Part shown: piece after piece, positions 8,381 to 14,629 of the stretch
How positions within the stretch are numbered: position 1 is the stretch's first letter
How the letters are laid out: every line of letters begins with the position of its first letter
From: JAKBCQ01 sp021807585
GTDB lineage: Bacteria > Planctomycetota > Planctomycetia > Isosphaerales > Isosphaeraceae
NCBI GenBank assembly: GCA_027325115.1
Contig: DAHWFG010000138.1
Span: 1 to 14,683 of the forward strand
Direction: 5' to 3'
Length of the DNA stretch: 14,683 bases
Made by a program: the position numbers and the translations under genes
Notes under the pieces: model-generated
Told to the model about the DNA's origin: nothing
Database searches by the model: none
Seen by the model: the letters and a program-made list of their open reading frames with translations, nothing else

Positions 8381-9151
8381 ATGGATACACCCGCGGACTC
8401 GTTTCCAAACGCAAGAATGAATTGGGAACAAGAGCGCGTCACGCTCGGTCGCCATTATCTCCGCGACCTCGAAACCATGTGGGGAGAATTGCTCAAACTC
8501 GCCGCGGTCGTCGAATTATCCCTCAGCTCAAGCGTGCGGGCGCTCCTCGATCGCCGCGCCGACCTCGCCGAACAGGTGACGGGAGACGAAACATCGATCA
8601 ACGGCTGGGAAGTTCGCATCGAACAACAGTGCCTCAAAGTGCTGGCGCTCCACCAGCCCGTCGCGTCCGATCTCCGTCGCGTCGCCGCGGCGCTCAAAAT
8701 CAACTCCGACCTCGAACGCATGGCCGATCTCGCCGTCCACATCGCCAAACGCGCACGTAAATTATCCAAGCGCAAAGAAATCGCGATCCCGCAAAACCTC
8801 GAAACCCTCGCGCTCGAATCGCTCGCCGCGGTCCGCGACGCGCTCGATGCGCTCGCCCGCTCCGACGCCGCGCTGGCGCGCAGAGTGATCGCATCCGACA
8901 CGCAAGTCGATCGCCTCCGCGGGTCGATCCTCAAACAGCTCAAACACGCGATCGTCGAACGCCCCGATCAAGTCAATTCGTATTTGCGCCTAATCAACAC
9001 CGCACGCAACATCGAACGGATCGCCGATCACGCCACCAACATCGCCGAGGCCGTCGTCTACTTGATCGAGGGAGACATCATCCGCCATGTCGCCGATCGC
9101 CGAGGCGCCAAAAAACGAGACGAAGATCCCACGACCCGCGTCGTCGATTGA
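8381..9151 (+). CDS. phoU: PhoU-type phosphate uptake regulator
   Basis: A 256-residue all-helical cytoplasmic protein with two PhoU repeats. In known systems PhoU restrains the PstSCAB phosphate importer and the PhoR kinase. Each repeat carries its metal-binding type signature: SDLERMADLAVHIAKRA at about 109-125 and NIERIADHATNIAEAVVYL at about 210-228. This is the usual spacing for a full-length PhoU (220-240 residues), here with short charged tails at both ends. The ATG at 8381 is fixed by the AAGGAG upstream. No pst or phoBR genes are next to it in the window, so it is either a stand-alone copy or its partners lie elsewhere. The next gene starts 49 bases on and may be co-transcribed. Confidence 0.93.
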   Translation: MDTPADSFPNARMNWEQERVTLGRHYLRDLETMWGELLKLAAVVELSLSSSVRALLDRRADLAEQVTGDETSINGWEVRIEQQCLKVLALHQPVASDLRRVAAALKINSDLERMADLAVHIAKRARKLSKRKEIAIPQNLETLALESLAAVRDALDALARSDAALARRVIASDTQVDRLRGSILKQLKHAIVERPDQVNSYLRLINTARNIERIADHATNIAEAVVYLIEGDIIRHVADRRGAKKRDEDPTTRVVD

Positions 9152-9200
9152 AGCCGAATGTCCGTTCGCCGTTCCATCCCATCGCCGTTCGAGAACCGCC

Positions 9201-10874
9201 ATGCGCACCACAATTCGCCCATTAATCAACCTGTTTCTATTCACCGCGATCGCCGTCTCGGTCGCACAGACTCCCTCCCCCGCGCAACAACCCGGAGGCG
9301 AACGCATCCGGGATCAAGATTCGTTCACAAGCACGAATCTCCTCTCGCCGGGAACGCACGACGATTGGCCGCTTAAGGCGCGCGAAGGTGAAACTGTAAT
9401 GATTTATACATCATCCAGGAATTTCGATCCCATGATCGAATTGATCGATCCGACCGATCGCGTCGTCGCTCAGAACGACGACGTCCGTCCCGGCCGAAGA
9501 GACTCCCTCCTCCTCGCCCGGTTAAGTTCGATCGGCGATTACCAGGTGAGGGTCTCGTCTTCGAACGCCGCAGCGGGAGGTGAATATGAATTAACGGTAC
9601 GAAGGTTCATCCCCTCGGACTTGGCGATCGGAACGCGAGCAACCTCGCTGATCGGTAAATCGTTCGCGAGCTGGAAGAGACTTGACGCCGACGCCGGACA
9701 AACCTTGGTGCTCACGGCTCGCGCTTCACGGTTCAAACCGATCGTTCAAATATTCGCGCCCAATGGTGAATCTATGGAAACGGAATCAGCGGGCGACGCC
9801 GCCCGAGATTCGGTCAAAGCGATCTTTCGGACCGCTCAAGCGGGCGCTTACTTCATCCGCATCGCCACCCCTACCCGCGACGATCCGCGCGAAAGCTACA
9901 CGGTCACCGTCGCCCGCGGACGTGAATTCCCCATCACGATCGGAGCGCAAAACCAGGAACGGCGAATCGAAGCCGGCGGACTCGACCTCTACCCGTTTCA
10001 TGGCGACGCGGGAGACGTGATCCGTGTCCGCGCTAAGGCCCCCGAAGCCGCGACGATCGCCCGACTCTCGTACATCCCTCCCGCCGATGCGACGAATCAG
10101 ACGCGGATCCGCGACGACCAAGTCCCCCCGTTCGTCCTCCTCCCGACAGATCCCAAAGCAAATGGAGAAATCATCGCGCTCTTGAACGCTACCGGAACTT
10201 ATCAAATAGCGGTCACTCGTACGATTGAATATGAATCTCTTTATACACTTATAACCGACCGCCCCGCCAAAACGCTCGCGCCCGGCGCGGAGACGACCGC
10301 CGAGATCGGAATCGCCGAATCCGCGTATTGGACGGTCGAAGGGACGCCGGGAGCGATCGTCCGGTTCGCCGCGACGTCCGATCGCTTCGACACCGAACTC
10401 GAACTCTACGCGCCCGAAGGAAGCCTGATCGCGCGGAACGACGACGACGCCACGGGGCGCGGATCCATGTTGACGGCCTTCCTCACCGATCGCGGTCGAT
10501 ACATCCTCAGGCTCCACTCGCACGGCGAAGGAGGAGGCGGAGCCTATCGCTTGCGACAAGTGCCCAACCCGGTGCGCGCATTGGCGATCGGCGAGCGCGG
10601 CGAAGGGATCGTCGGCGAAGGCGGAAGCGAGGTCTGGTCGTTCGCGGGACGCGGCGGACGAACCGTCATCGCCTCCGCTCGAGCGACCGGTTTTAAAATC
10701 AAAATGTCGATTTACACCTCGGACGGAACCGAGATCGCATACACCCCCGACAACGGCCAAGCCTTTGAGGAATTGCTCTCCACGCGGCTCCCGGCCGACG
10801 GAACATATACCATCTGGATCTCGGCGGTCGCCCGCGGCGGCCGATTCTCACTCCAACTCTTCGAGGCGCGTTGA
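9201..10874 (+). CDS. Secreted protein of tandem PPC-like beta domains
   Basis: A 557-residue exported protein. From the ATG at 9201 it opens with a signal peptide: MRTTIR, a hydrophobic core (about 8-22) and a likely cleavage after SVA (22|23). The rest is about five related beta-sandwich modules at roughly 40-135, 140-238, 240-355, 360-456 and 458-556. Each tends to repeat a pattern: a W/Y followed by a D/G-rich turn, a FDPMIELIDP or FDTELELYAP strand, an NDD turn and a closing GxYxLR/GxYTIWI strand. That pattern fits bacterial pre-peptidase C-terminal (PPC) domains. No peptidase or other catalytic domain is visible, so it may be a periplasmic or surface binding protein. An in-frame upstream ATG (9087) would overlap phoU by 65 bases and put 38 polar residues before the signal, so I rejected it. 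The ribosome site is weak. The role is unknown. Confidence 0.8.
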   Translation: MRTTIRPLINLFLFTAIAVSVAQTPSPAQQPGGERIRDQDSFTSTNLLSPGTHDDWPLKAREGETVMIYTSSRNFDPMIELIDPTDRVVAQNDDVRPGRRDSLLLARLSSIGDYQVRVSSSNAAAGGEYELTVRRFIPSDLAIGTRATSLIGKSFASWKRLDADAGQTLVLTARASRFKPIVQIFAPNGESMETESAGDAARDSVKAIFRTAQAGAYFIRIATPTRDDPRESYTVTVARGREFPITIGAQNQERRIEAGGLDLYPFHGDAGDVIRVRAKAPEAATIARLSYIPPADATNQTRIRDDQVPPFVLLPTDPKANGEIIALLNATGTYQIAVTRTIEYESLYTLITDRPAKTLAPGAETTAEIGIAESAYWTVEGTPGAIVRFAATSDRFDTELELYAPEGSLIARNDDDATGRGSMLTAFLTDRGRYILRLHSHGEGGGGAYRLRQVPNPVRALAIGERGEGIVGEGGSEVWSFAGRGGRTVIASARATGFKIKMSIYTSDGTEIAYTPDNGQAFEELLSTRLPADGTYTIWISAVARGGRFSLQLFEAR

Positions 10875-11089
10875 ATCACGCGATCCACCCGCGAATCGAA
10901 CGGTTTGCATAGTTCGATTAATCATTCACATGCTTAAATTGATAAAATCCTGAAGCGTTGATATAATTGATCTTGCTCATACGCCCGACTTCGCCGGAAG
11001 GATCCGCGGATCGGTCGCTCCGACCGCTCCGAAAGCCGTCGGAGCGGTGTTCCTCCTGAGGGCGCGCCGCGCCGATCGTTCAAGAATAT
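10875..11089. other. Convergent intergenic region
   Basis: 215 bases between the stops of two convergent genes (the PPC protein and the methyltransferase). The left part (10905-10980) is AT-rich; the right part holds a perfect 10-bp dyad listed separately. I checked it for a tRNA-like fold, including a selenocysteine tRNA, and saw none. Nothing else was recognised. Confidence 0.5.
11023..11048. repeat. Perfect 10-bp inverted repeat, possible transcript end
   Basis: ACCGCTCCGA (11023-11032) and TCGGAGCGGT (11039-11048) are exact reverse complements around a six-base loop. The hairpin lies 42 bases past the final stop of the minus-strand methyltransferase, a fitting place for a terminator or 3'-end stabiliser. 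No T-run follows on either strand, so a classic intrinsic terminator is not shown. Confidence 0.5.
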
Positions 11090-11827
11090 TCATTGAGGTT
11101 TGCGCGCCGATACGAGCCCGCCGCGGGTGCACGACGACGTTCGATACCCCGTCCAGCCGTGAAATTCGGCTTGAACGAAGCCCTTGGAGGCGAGCATTTC
11201 CAGGAGCGACCGCCCCCAGACCGCGCCCGCGATTCAGTCCGACCAGGCGCCCTTTTTTGCAACCTCTTCGGGGGTCGTCGCGTCGTCGAGCAAAATATCG
11301 GCCATCTGAACGCGACCGCCGGGGCTGAGAACTCGCCAAAGCTCGCCGATCACCCGCGGCTTGTCGGGACATAAATTCCAGACTCCGTTCGAGATCGCCA
11401 GGTCGATCGTCGAGCCTCGCAAGGGAATCCGCTCGGCCTCGGCGAGAAGAATCTTCACGTGAGCGAACCCCGTCTCTCGCGCGCTCCACGCCGCCTTCTC
11501 GGCCTGCCCGCGGGTCATGTCCAAACCGATCACGCGACCCGACGCGCCGACCCGACGCGCCGCGATCAGACAATCAACCCCCGATCCGCAACCCAGATCA
11601 AGAACCGACTCGCCGGCGCTAGGCTCTCCCAACGAAAACGGATTGCCGACCCCCGCGAACGAATCGACCGTCGATCGCGGTAAGACGCCCAAATCGGCGG
11701 CGGCGTAGCCCAACCGCAAGGCGCTCGCCGCCCCCGTTTCAAACCGCCGTTCGGCGGCGGGATCGATCGCCGTTCGCTCAAATCGTTCCCGCACGTCGCG
11801 TCGAATTTGCTCAATATTCTTGTTCAT
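11090..11827 (-). CDS. ArsM-like SAM methyltransferase, probable selenoprotein (Sec198)
   Basis: A class I SAM-dependent methyltransferase related to arsenite methyltransferase ArsM. The SAM site shows VLDLGCGSGVDC (75-86) and VIGLDMT (99-105), then ISNGVWNLCPDK (145-156) and LSPGGRVQMADILL (167-180). The simple ORF stops at TGA 11234-11236 after AWSD, at 197 residues, which is short for the family. Read through, the same frame continues as IAGAVWGRSLLEMLASKGF and then FHGWTGYRTSSCTRGG and LVSARKP, ending at TGA 11090-11092: 245 residues in all, with a normal family C-terminus. The TGA aligns with the Cys of the ArsM GCVSGA motif. A SECIS-like hairpin follows at once, so I read it as selenocysteine. 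Other ArsM cysteines are replaced (V60 and G148), while C86 and C233 remain. A pseudogene with a single nonsense change is the alternative. The substrate, arsenic or another metalloid or thiol, is not proven. Confidence 0.8.
11199..11220 (-). promoter_or_regulatory. Bacterial SECIS-like hairpin
   Basis: On the minus strand, nucleotides 14-35 after the TGA form a 9-bp stem: UCUGGGGGC pairs with GCUCCUGGA (three G-U wobbles), closing a four-base loop GGUC at 11208-11211. The loop begins 23 bases after the UGA and starts with GG. This fits the known bacterial SECIS rules (apical loop about 16-37 bases after UGA, with a G in its first two positions). From memory, the E. coli fdhF SECIS also presents GGUC in its apical loop. 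SelB would bind here to direct Sec insertion. Confidence 0.7.
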
Positions 11828-12071
11828 ATCGGTTAAAACACACTTAACAATGCATTATTGTGATCGCACGGCCGACCGTTGTTTCACGCGTTGAACTTGA
11901 GAATATAGCTTATCGCGATCGACGAGGTTATGGTAGCGTGACTCGACTCGATCGCCGCGATACGATCGTCGATCGAGGGATCGATCTCGCCGCTTGCCGA
12001 CGACTCGCGGGCGCGGGAGAATGGCGTGTCGCTTGTGTCAACTTTGTTATTTTCCGTTCGGATTTGTGCAT
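11828..12071. promoter_or_regulatory. Divergent promoter region, methyltransferase / response regulator
   Basis: 244 bases between the divergent starts at 11827 and 12072. The segment next to the methyltransferase (11830-11865) is AT-rich, and TTGAAC (11891-11896) and TTGAGA (11897-11902) lie further on, but I could not match clear -10 boxes at proper spacing for either gene. Neither gene has a strong ribosome site. No selenium- or arsenic-related regulator site is recognisable. A 76-codon plus-strand frame here has no family features. Confidence 0.4.
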
Positions 12072-12980
12072 ATGCCGCGCACCGTGTTAATCGTTGACGA
12101 CGAGCGCGACGCCAACGACACACTGGCGGGCATGTTTCATGAACGCGGGTTCGGCGTGATCCAGCGTTATTCGGCCGCCGAGGGGCTCGACGCGGCGAGG
12201 GCGCACCACCCCGACCTGATCATGCTCGACCTCATGCTCCCCGATCTCGACGGTTTCTCGGTCTGCGAGGAACTCAAAAAAAATCGCGCGACGAATCTCA
12301 TCCCAATCGTCATGGTGACCGCGATGCACGACGCCGATAACCCGATCCGAGGCGTTCGCGTCGGCGCCAACGGCTATCTCGCCAAACCGTTCGACGCCAA
12401 AGTGTTCGACGAAGTCGTCGACGCCGCGCTCGAATGGCGCGAGGAACACGCCGGCAAAGGGACGACCGGAGAAATCCAATTCGACATCCGTAGCGAAATG
12501 ACATATCTTCAACAAATTAACGACTGGCTCTCCGATCTCTACGCGCACACCCCCCTAACCGAACGCCAAATCAAAGACCTCCGTCAGGCGGTTCTCGAAA
12601 TGGGAGGAAACGCGATCGAATGGGGACATCGGAAAAACGCCGATCTCCCGCTTACCATCACGTATCGAATCCACCCCGATTCGGTCAGCCTCACCATCCG
12701 CGACCGCGGCCCCGGCTTCGACCCCAAAAACCTCCCCCACGCAGCCCGCGCCGAAGACCCGATCGGCCACCTCGACCTCCGAAACGATCTCGGAATCCGC
12801 GAAGGAGGCTTCGGAATCATGCTCGCTCGCGGACTCGTCGACGAATTCCGCTACAACGACGTCGGCAACGAAGTAACCCTCGTTAAACGCTTTCCCAACA
12901 CCGCACCAAAACACGGACATAACACAATCATAGATGCCGATCCGAATCGTTCGGCCGAGACCGAACGCTCACTCGATTGA
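12072..12980 (+). CDS. Response regulator receiver fused to RsbW-like HATPase
   Basis: A 302-residue cytoplasmic signalling protein. Residues 1-120 are a CheY-like receiver with the acidic pair D9/D10, phospho-acceptor D53 (IMLDLMLPDLDGF), T83 and K105 (AKPF), all the residues needed for phosphorylation. After a helical linker (about 125-165) comes a GHKL ATPase of the SpoIIAB/RsbW type: N box EMGGNAIEWGH (176-186), G1 DRGPGFDP (211-218) and G2 GGFGIMLARGL (245-255). There is no histidine-bearing dimerisation domain, so this is not a classical histidine kinase. By analogy, phosphorylation of D53 could switch a protein-kinase or anti-sigma activity in a partner-switching pathway. The start is the ATG at 12072, right before the receiver's first strand; an in-frame upstream start would add a Cys-rich stretch of no known kind. 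No partner kinase, anti-anti-sigma factor or sigma factor is adjacent. Confidence 0.9.
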   Translation: MPRTVLIVDDERDANDTLAGMFHERGFGVIQRYSAAEGLDAARAHHPDLIMLDLMLPDLDGFSVCEELKKNRATNLIPIVMVTAMHDADNPIRGVRVGANGYLAKPFDAKVFDEVVDAALEWREEHAGKGTTGEIQFDIRSEMTYLQQINDWLSDLYAHTPLTERQIKDLRQAVLEMGGNAIEWGHRKNADLPLTITYRIHPDSVSLTIRDRGPGFDPKNLPHAARAEDPIGHLDLRNDLGIREGGFGIMLARGLVDEFRYNDVGNEVTLVKRFPNTAPKHGHNTIIDADPNRSAETERSLD

Positions 12981-13003
12981 ACACATTTTAAACTGCGGAT
13001 TCC

Positions 13004-13025
13004 TTGATCGCCTCGATTCGATCAA
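13004..13025. repeat. Inverted repeat between convergent genes
   Basis: TTGATCG (13004-13010) and CGATCAA (13019-13025) are exact reverse complements around an eight-base loop, between the stops of the receiver-HATPase gene (12980) and the ene-reductase (13065). It could end transcription from either side, but no T-run follows on the sense strand of either gene. Confidence 0.35.
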
Positions 13026-13039
13026 AAATCGCCGACACC

Positions 13040-13080
13040 GCCCGCGAGGCGCGAATCCCGCCGTTCAAGCCCGCGAGGCG
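13040..13080 (+). repeat. 12-bp direct repeat GCCCGCGAGGCG
   Basis: GCCCGCGAGGCG occurs at 13040-13051 and again at 13069-13080; the second copy covers the last codons of the ene-reductase. The duplicated 3' end may mark a small local duplication. The function is unknown. Confidence 0.5.
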
Positions 13081-14159
13081 ACCGCGATCTCCCGCTCTCG
13101 ATTCGGCTCCATAAACGGATAATCAACATATCCTTCGGGTCCAGACGCGTAAAACAATTCGGGTCGAGGCTCGTTGAGCCGCGCGTTTCGTTTGAAACGA
13201 AGCGGAAGATCGGGATTGGCGATGAACAGACGACCAAAAGCGACCGCGTCCGCCTCGCCGGCGCTCAGAGCCGTTTCGGCGGTCTCCCTGGTAAAACCCT
13301 CGTTGGCAATGTAAACGCCGCCAAAAGCCCTCTTGAGCCTCGGACCCAGCCGGTCGACGCCGATCGACTCGCGAGCGCACAAAAACGCGATCCCACGCTC
13401 GCCAAGCCTCTCCGCCACATAACCGAACAACGCCGCGGGATCCGAATCGCCCATCGCGTGCATATCGCACCGCGGCGCCAAATGAACCCCCACGCGGCCG
13501 CGCCCCCAAACCGATACCACCGCGTCGGTCGTCTCCAAAAGCAACCGCGCCCGGTTTTCAATCGATCCGCCGTAACGATCGGTCCTTCGATTCACGCTAT
13601 CTTGCAAAAATTGATCAAGCAAGTAACCGTTTGCCGAATGAATCTCGACCCCGTCGAATCCGGCTCGCTTCGCGTTCTCGCCGGCGCGACGAAATTCCTC
13701 GATAATTCCGGGGATCTCGTCGGTCTCGAGCGCTCGCGGAACGACGAACGGACGCAACGGCCGAACCAGGCTCACATGCCCCGTCGCGGCGATCGCGCTC
13801 GGCGCCACCGGCGCCTCGCCGTTCAAATACATCGGGTCCGATATCCGTCCCACGTGCCAAAGCTGAAGCAATATCCGACCCCCCGCCGCGTGCACCGCGG
13901 AAGTCGTCAACCGCCATCCCTCAACCTGTTCGTCCGACCAGATCCCCGGCGTATTCGGATATCCCACCCCCGTCGGCGAGACCGATGTCGCCTCCGTAAG
14001 AATCATCCCCGCCGACGCGCGCTGGGCGTAATACTCCGCCTGCAACTCGTTCGGCACGCGGCCCGCCCCCGAAGCGCGACAACGCGTCAAAGGCGCCATG
14101 ATCACCCGGTTCGGCAACCGAAGCTCACCCACATCAATCGCATCGAATAACGTCGGCAT
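13065..14159 (-). CDS. Old Yellow Enzyme-family alkene reductase
   Basis: A 364-residue FMN-dependent NAD(P)H:flavin oxidoreductase of the OYE/NemA class, which reduces activated C=C bonds in enals, enones, maleimides or nitro compounds. Numbered from MPTLFDAI: APLTR (22-26, T25 near the flavin N5), QLWHVGR (99-105), the substrate-binding pair HSAN (H174, N177), RTDRYGGS (192-199), which is the family signature region, and the phosphate-binding AFGRLFIANPDL (307-318). Length and order are typical of a soluble TIM-barrel enzyme. The longest start is an ATG at 14168, but GAGGG (14169-14173) touches that codon and is nine bases from the ATG at 14159, so I chose 14159. It is divergent from an ArsR-type repressor and shares a compact promoter region with it, so it is probably its target. 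The natural substrate is not known. Confidence 0.95.
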   Translation of the reverse strand: MPTLFDAIDVGELRLPNRVIMAPLTRCRASGAGRVPNELQAEYYAQRASAGMILTEATSVSPTGVGYPNTPGIWSDEQVEGWRLTTSAVHAAGGRILLQLWHVGRISDPMYLNGEAPVAPSAIAATGHVSLVRPLRPFVVPRALETDEIPGIIEEFRRAGENAKRAGFDGVEIHSANGYLLDQFLQDSVNRRTDRYGGSIENRARLLLETTDAVVSVWGRGRVGVHLAPRCDMHAMGDSDPAALFGYVAERLGERGIAFLCARESIGVDRLGPRLKRAFGGVYIANEGFTRETAETALSAGEADAVAFGRLFIANPDLPLRFKRNARLNEPRPELFYASGPEGYVDYPFMEPNREREIAVASRA

Positions 14160-14168
14160 CGCAGCCAT

Positions 14169-14173
14169 CCCTC
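14169..14173 (-). promoter_or_regulatory. Ribosome binding site of the OYE gene
   Basis: GAGGG on the minus strand, nine bases before the ATG at 14159 and directly against the ATG at 14168. The spacing favours 14159. Confidence 0.6.
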
Positions 14174-14212
14174 ACGTTCCAAACCAATCGATTCCCTCAC
14201 GCGAACCAATTC

Positions 14213-14241
14213 ATTCTAGATAGTTCGGTTTTCCTGGACAA
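14213..14241 (-). promoter_or_regulatory. Sigma-70-type promoter of the OYE gene
   Basis: On the minus strand, TTGTCC (14236-14241, -35) and TAGAAT (14213-14218, -10) are separated by exactly 17 bases. Four of six and five of six positions match the consensus. The start of transcription would be near 14206, giving a leader of about 47 bases to the ATG at 14159. Confidence 0.65.
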
Positions 14242-14258
14242 CTGAACTATTGAACTAT
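14220..14258. promoter_or_regulatory. Operator: three ATAGTTC elements
   Basis: ATAGTTC occurs on the plus strand at 14220-14226 and on the minus strand at 14244-14250 and 14252-14258; the last two are an 8-base-period tandem (TGAACTAT twice). The first two copies form a 7-bp dyad. The copies fall in the spacer of the OYE promoter, just upstream of its -35 and over the -35 of the arsR-type gene, so a bound repressor could block both. The likely ligand is the adjacent ArsR-family protein. Confidence 0.6.
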
Positions 14259-14278
14259 TCGCGGCGATTTTTTAAAGT
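14250..14278 (+). promoter_or_regulatory. Sigma-70-type promoter of the ArsR-type gene
   Basis: TTGAAC (14250-14255, -35) and TAAAGT (14273-14278, -10) are 17 bases apart. The -10 ends six bases before the ATG at 14285, so transcription would start at or next to the start codon. No Shine-Dalgarno sequence precedes the ATG, consistent with a leaderless message. Confidence 0.55.
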
Positions 14279-14284
14279 ACGATC

Positions 14285-14629
14285 ATGAGCACGAGGCCGC
14301 TCTTTCATCCCGATCTCGAAAGTGTGACGATCGTCGGCGTGTTGCACGCGCTCGCGGATCCCGTGCGGCTCGCGATCGTCGCCGAGCTGCGCCGCGCTCG
14401 CGACGGTTTGAACTGCGTCGAAACGATCAATCGCATTCATGCGGCGACGCCTAAATCCACATGTTCGCAACACTTTCAGATCCTCCGCGAGGCCGGGCTC
14501 ATCCGCTGCGAACGTAAAGGCGTCGAGCTCTCGAACTCTCTCCGCTTCGACGAGATCGAATCGCGATTTCCCGGTCTGATCGATTCGATCCTCCACGCCC
14601 GCGATCGCGAATCGGCCAATCGCCGATAA
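14285..14629 (+). CDS. ArsR-family winged-helix repressor
   Basis: A 114-residue transcription factor of the ArsR/SmtB family. The conserved first part is VLHALADPVRLAIVAEL (19-35), and the helix-turn-helix is PKSTCSQHFQILREAGLI (56-73) with a following beta-wing (about 74-88). The classical arsenic motif CVCxLC is absent; C44, C60 and C75 are spread out, and C60 lies inside the recognition helix. It is therefore probably not an arsenic sensor in the usual manner. Placement divergent to the OYE gene across a region with three ATAGTTC elements suggests autoregulation and repression of the OYE gene. The signal could be an electrophilic OYE substrate, but that is inference. The ATG at 14285 opens the protein without a ribosome site (see its promoter). 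Confidence 0.9.
   Translation: MSTRPLFHPDLESVTIVGVLHALADPVRLAIVAELRRARDGLNCVETINRIHAATPKSTCSQHFQILREAGLIRCERKGVELSNSLRFDEIESRFPGLIDSILHARDRESANRR

Noticed and set aside
8002..8760. A 252-codon plus-strand frame overlapping phoU
   Set aside because: Arg/Ser/Pro-rich translation without family features, overlapping the well-supported phoU in another frame.
10235..10247. TTATACACT, close to a DnaA box
   Set aside because: A single copy inside the coding region of the PPC-module protein, with no companions.
10875..11089. A selenocysteine tRNA gene near the selenoprotein
   Set aside because: No acceptor stem, long variable arm or T-loop pattern could be found in this or the other intergenic regions.
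10977..11573. A 198-codon minus-strand frame overlapping the methyltransferase
   Set aside because: Arg/Gly/Ser-rich out-of-frame translation; the methyltransferase frame carries the real motifs.
11234..11827. A complete 197-residue methyltransferase ending at the first TGA
   Set aside because: It would lack the C-terminal part that is present in the same frame right after the TGA, and the TGA lies at a conserved Cys position with a SECIS-like hairpin behind it.
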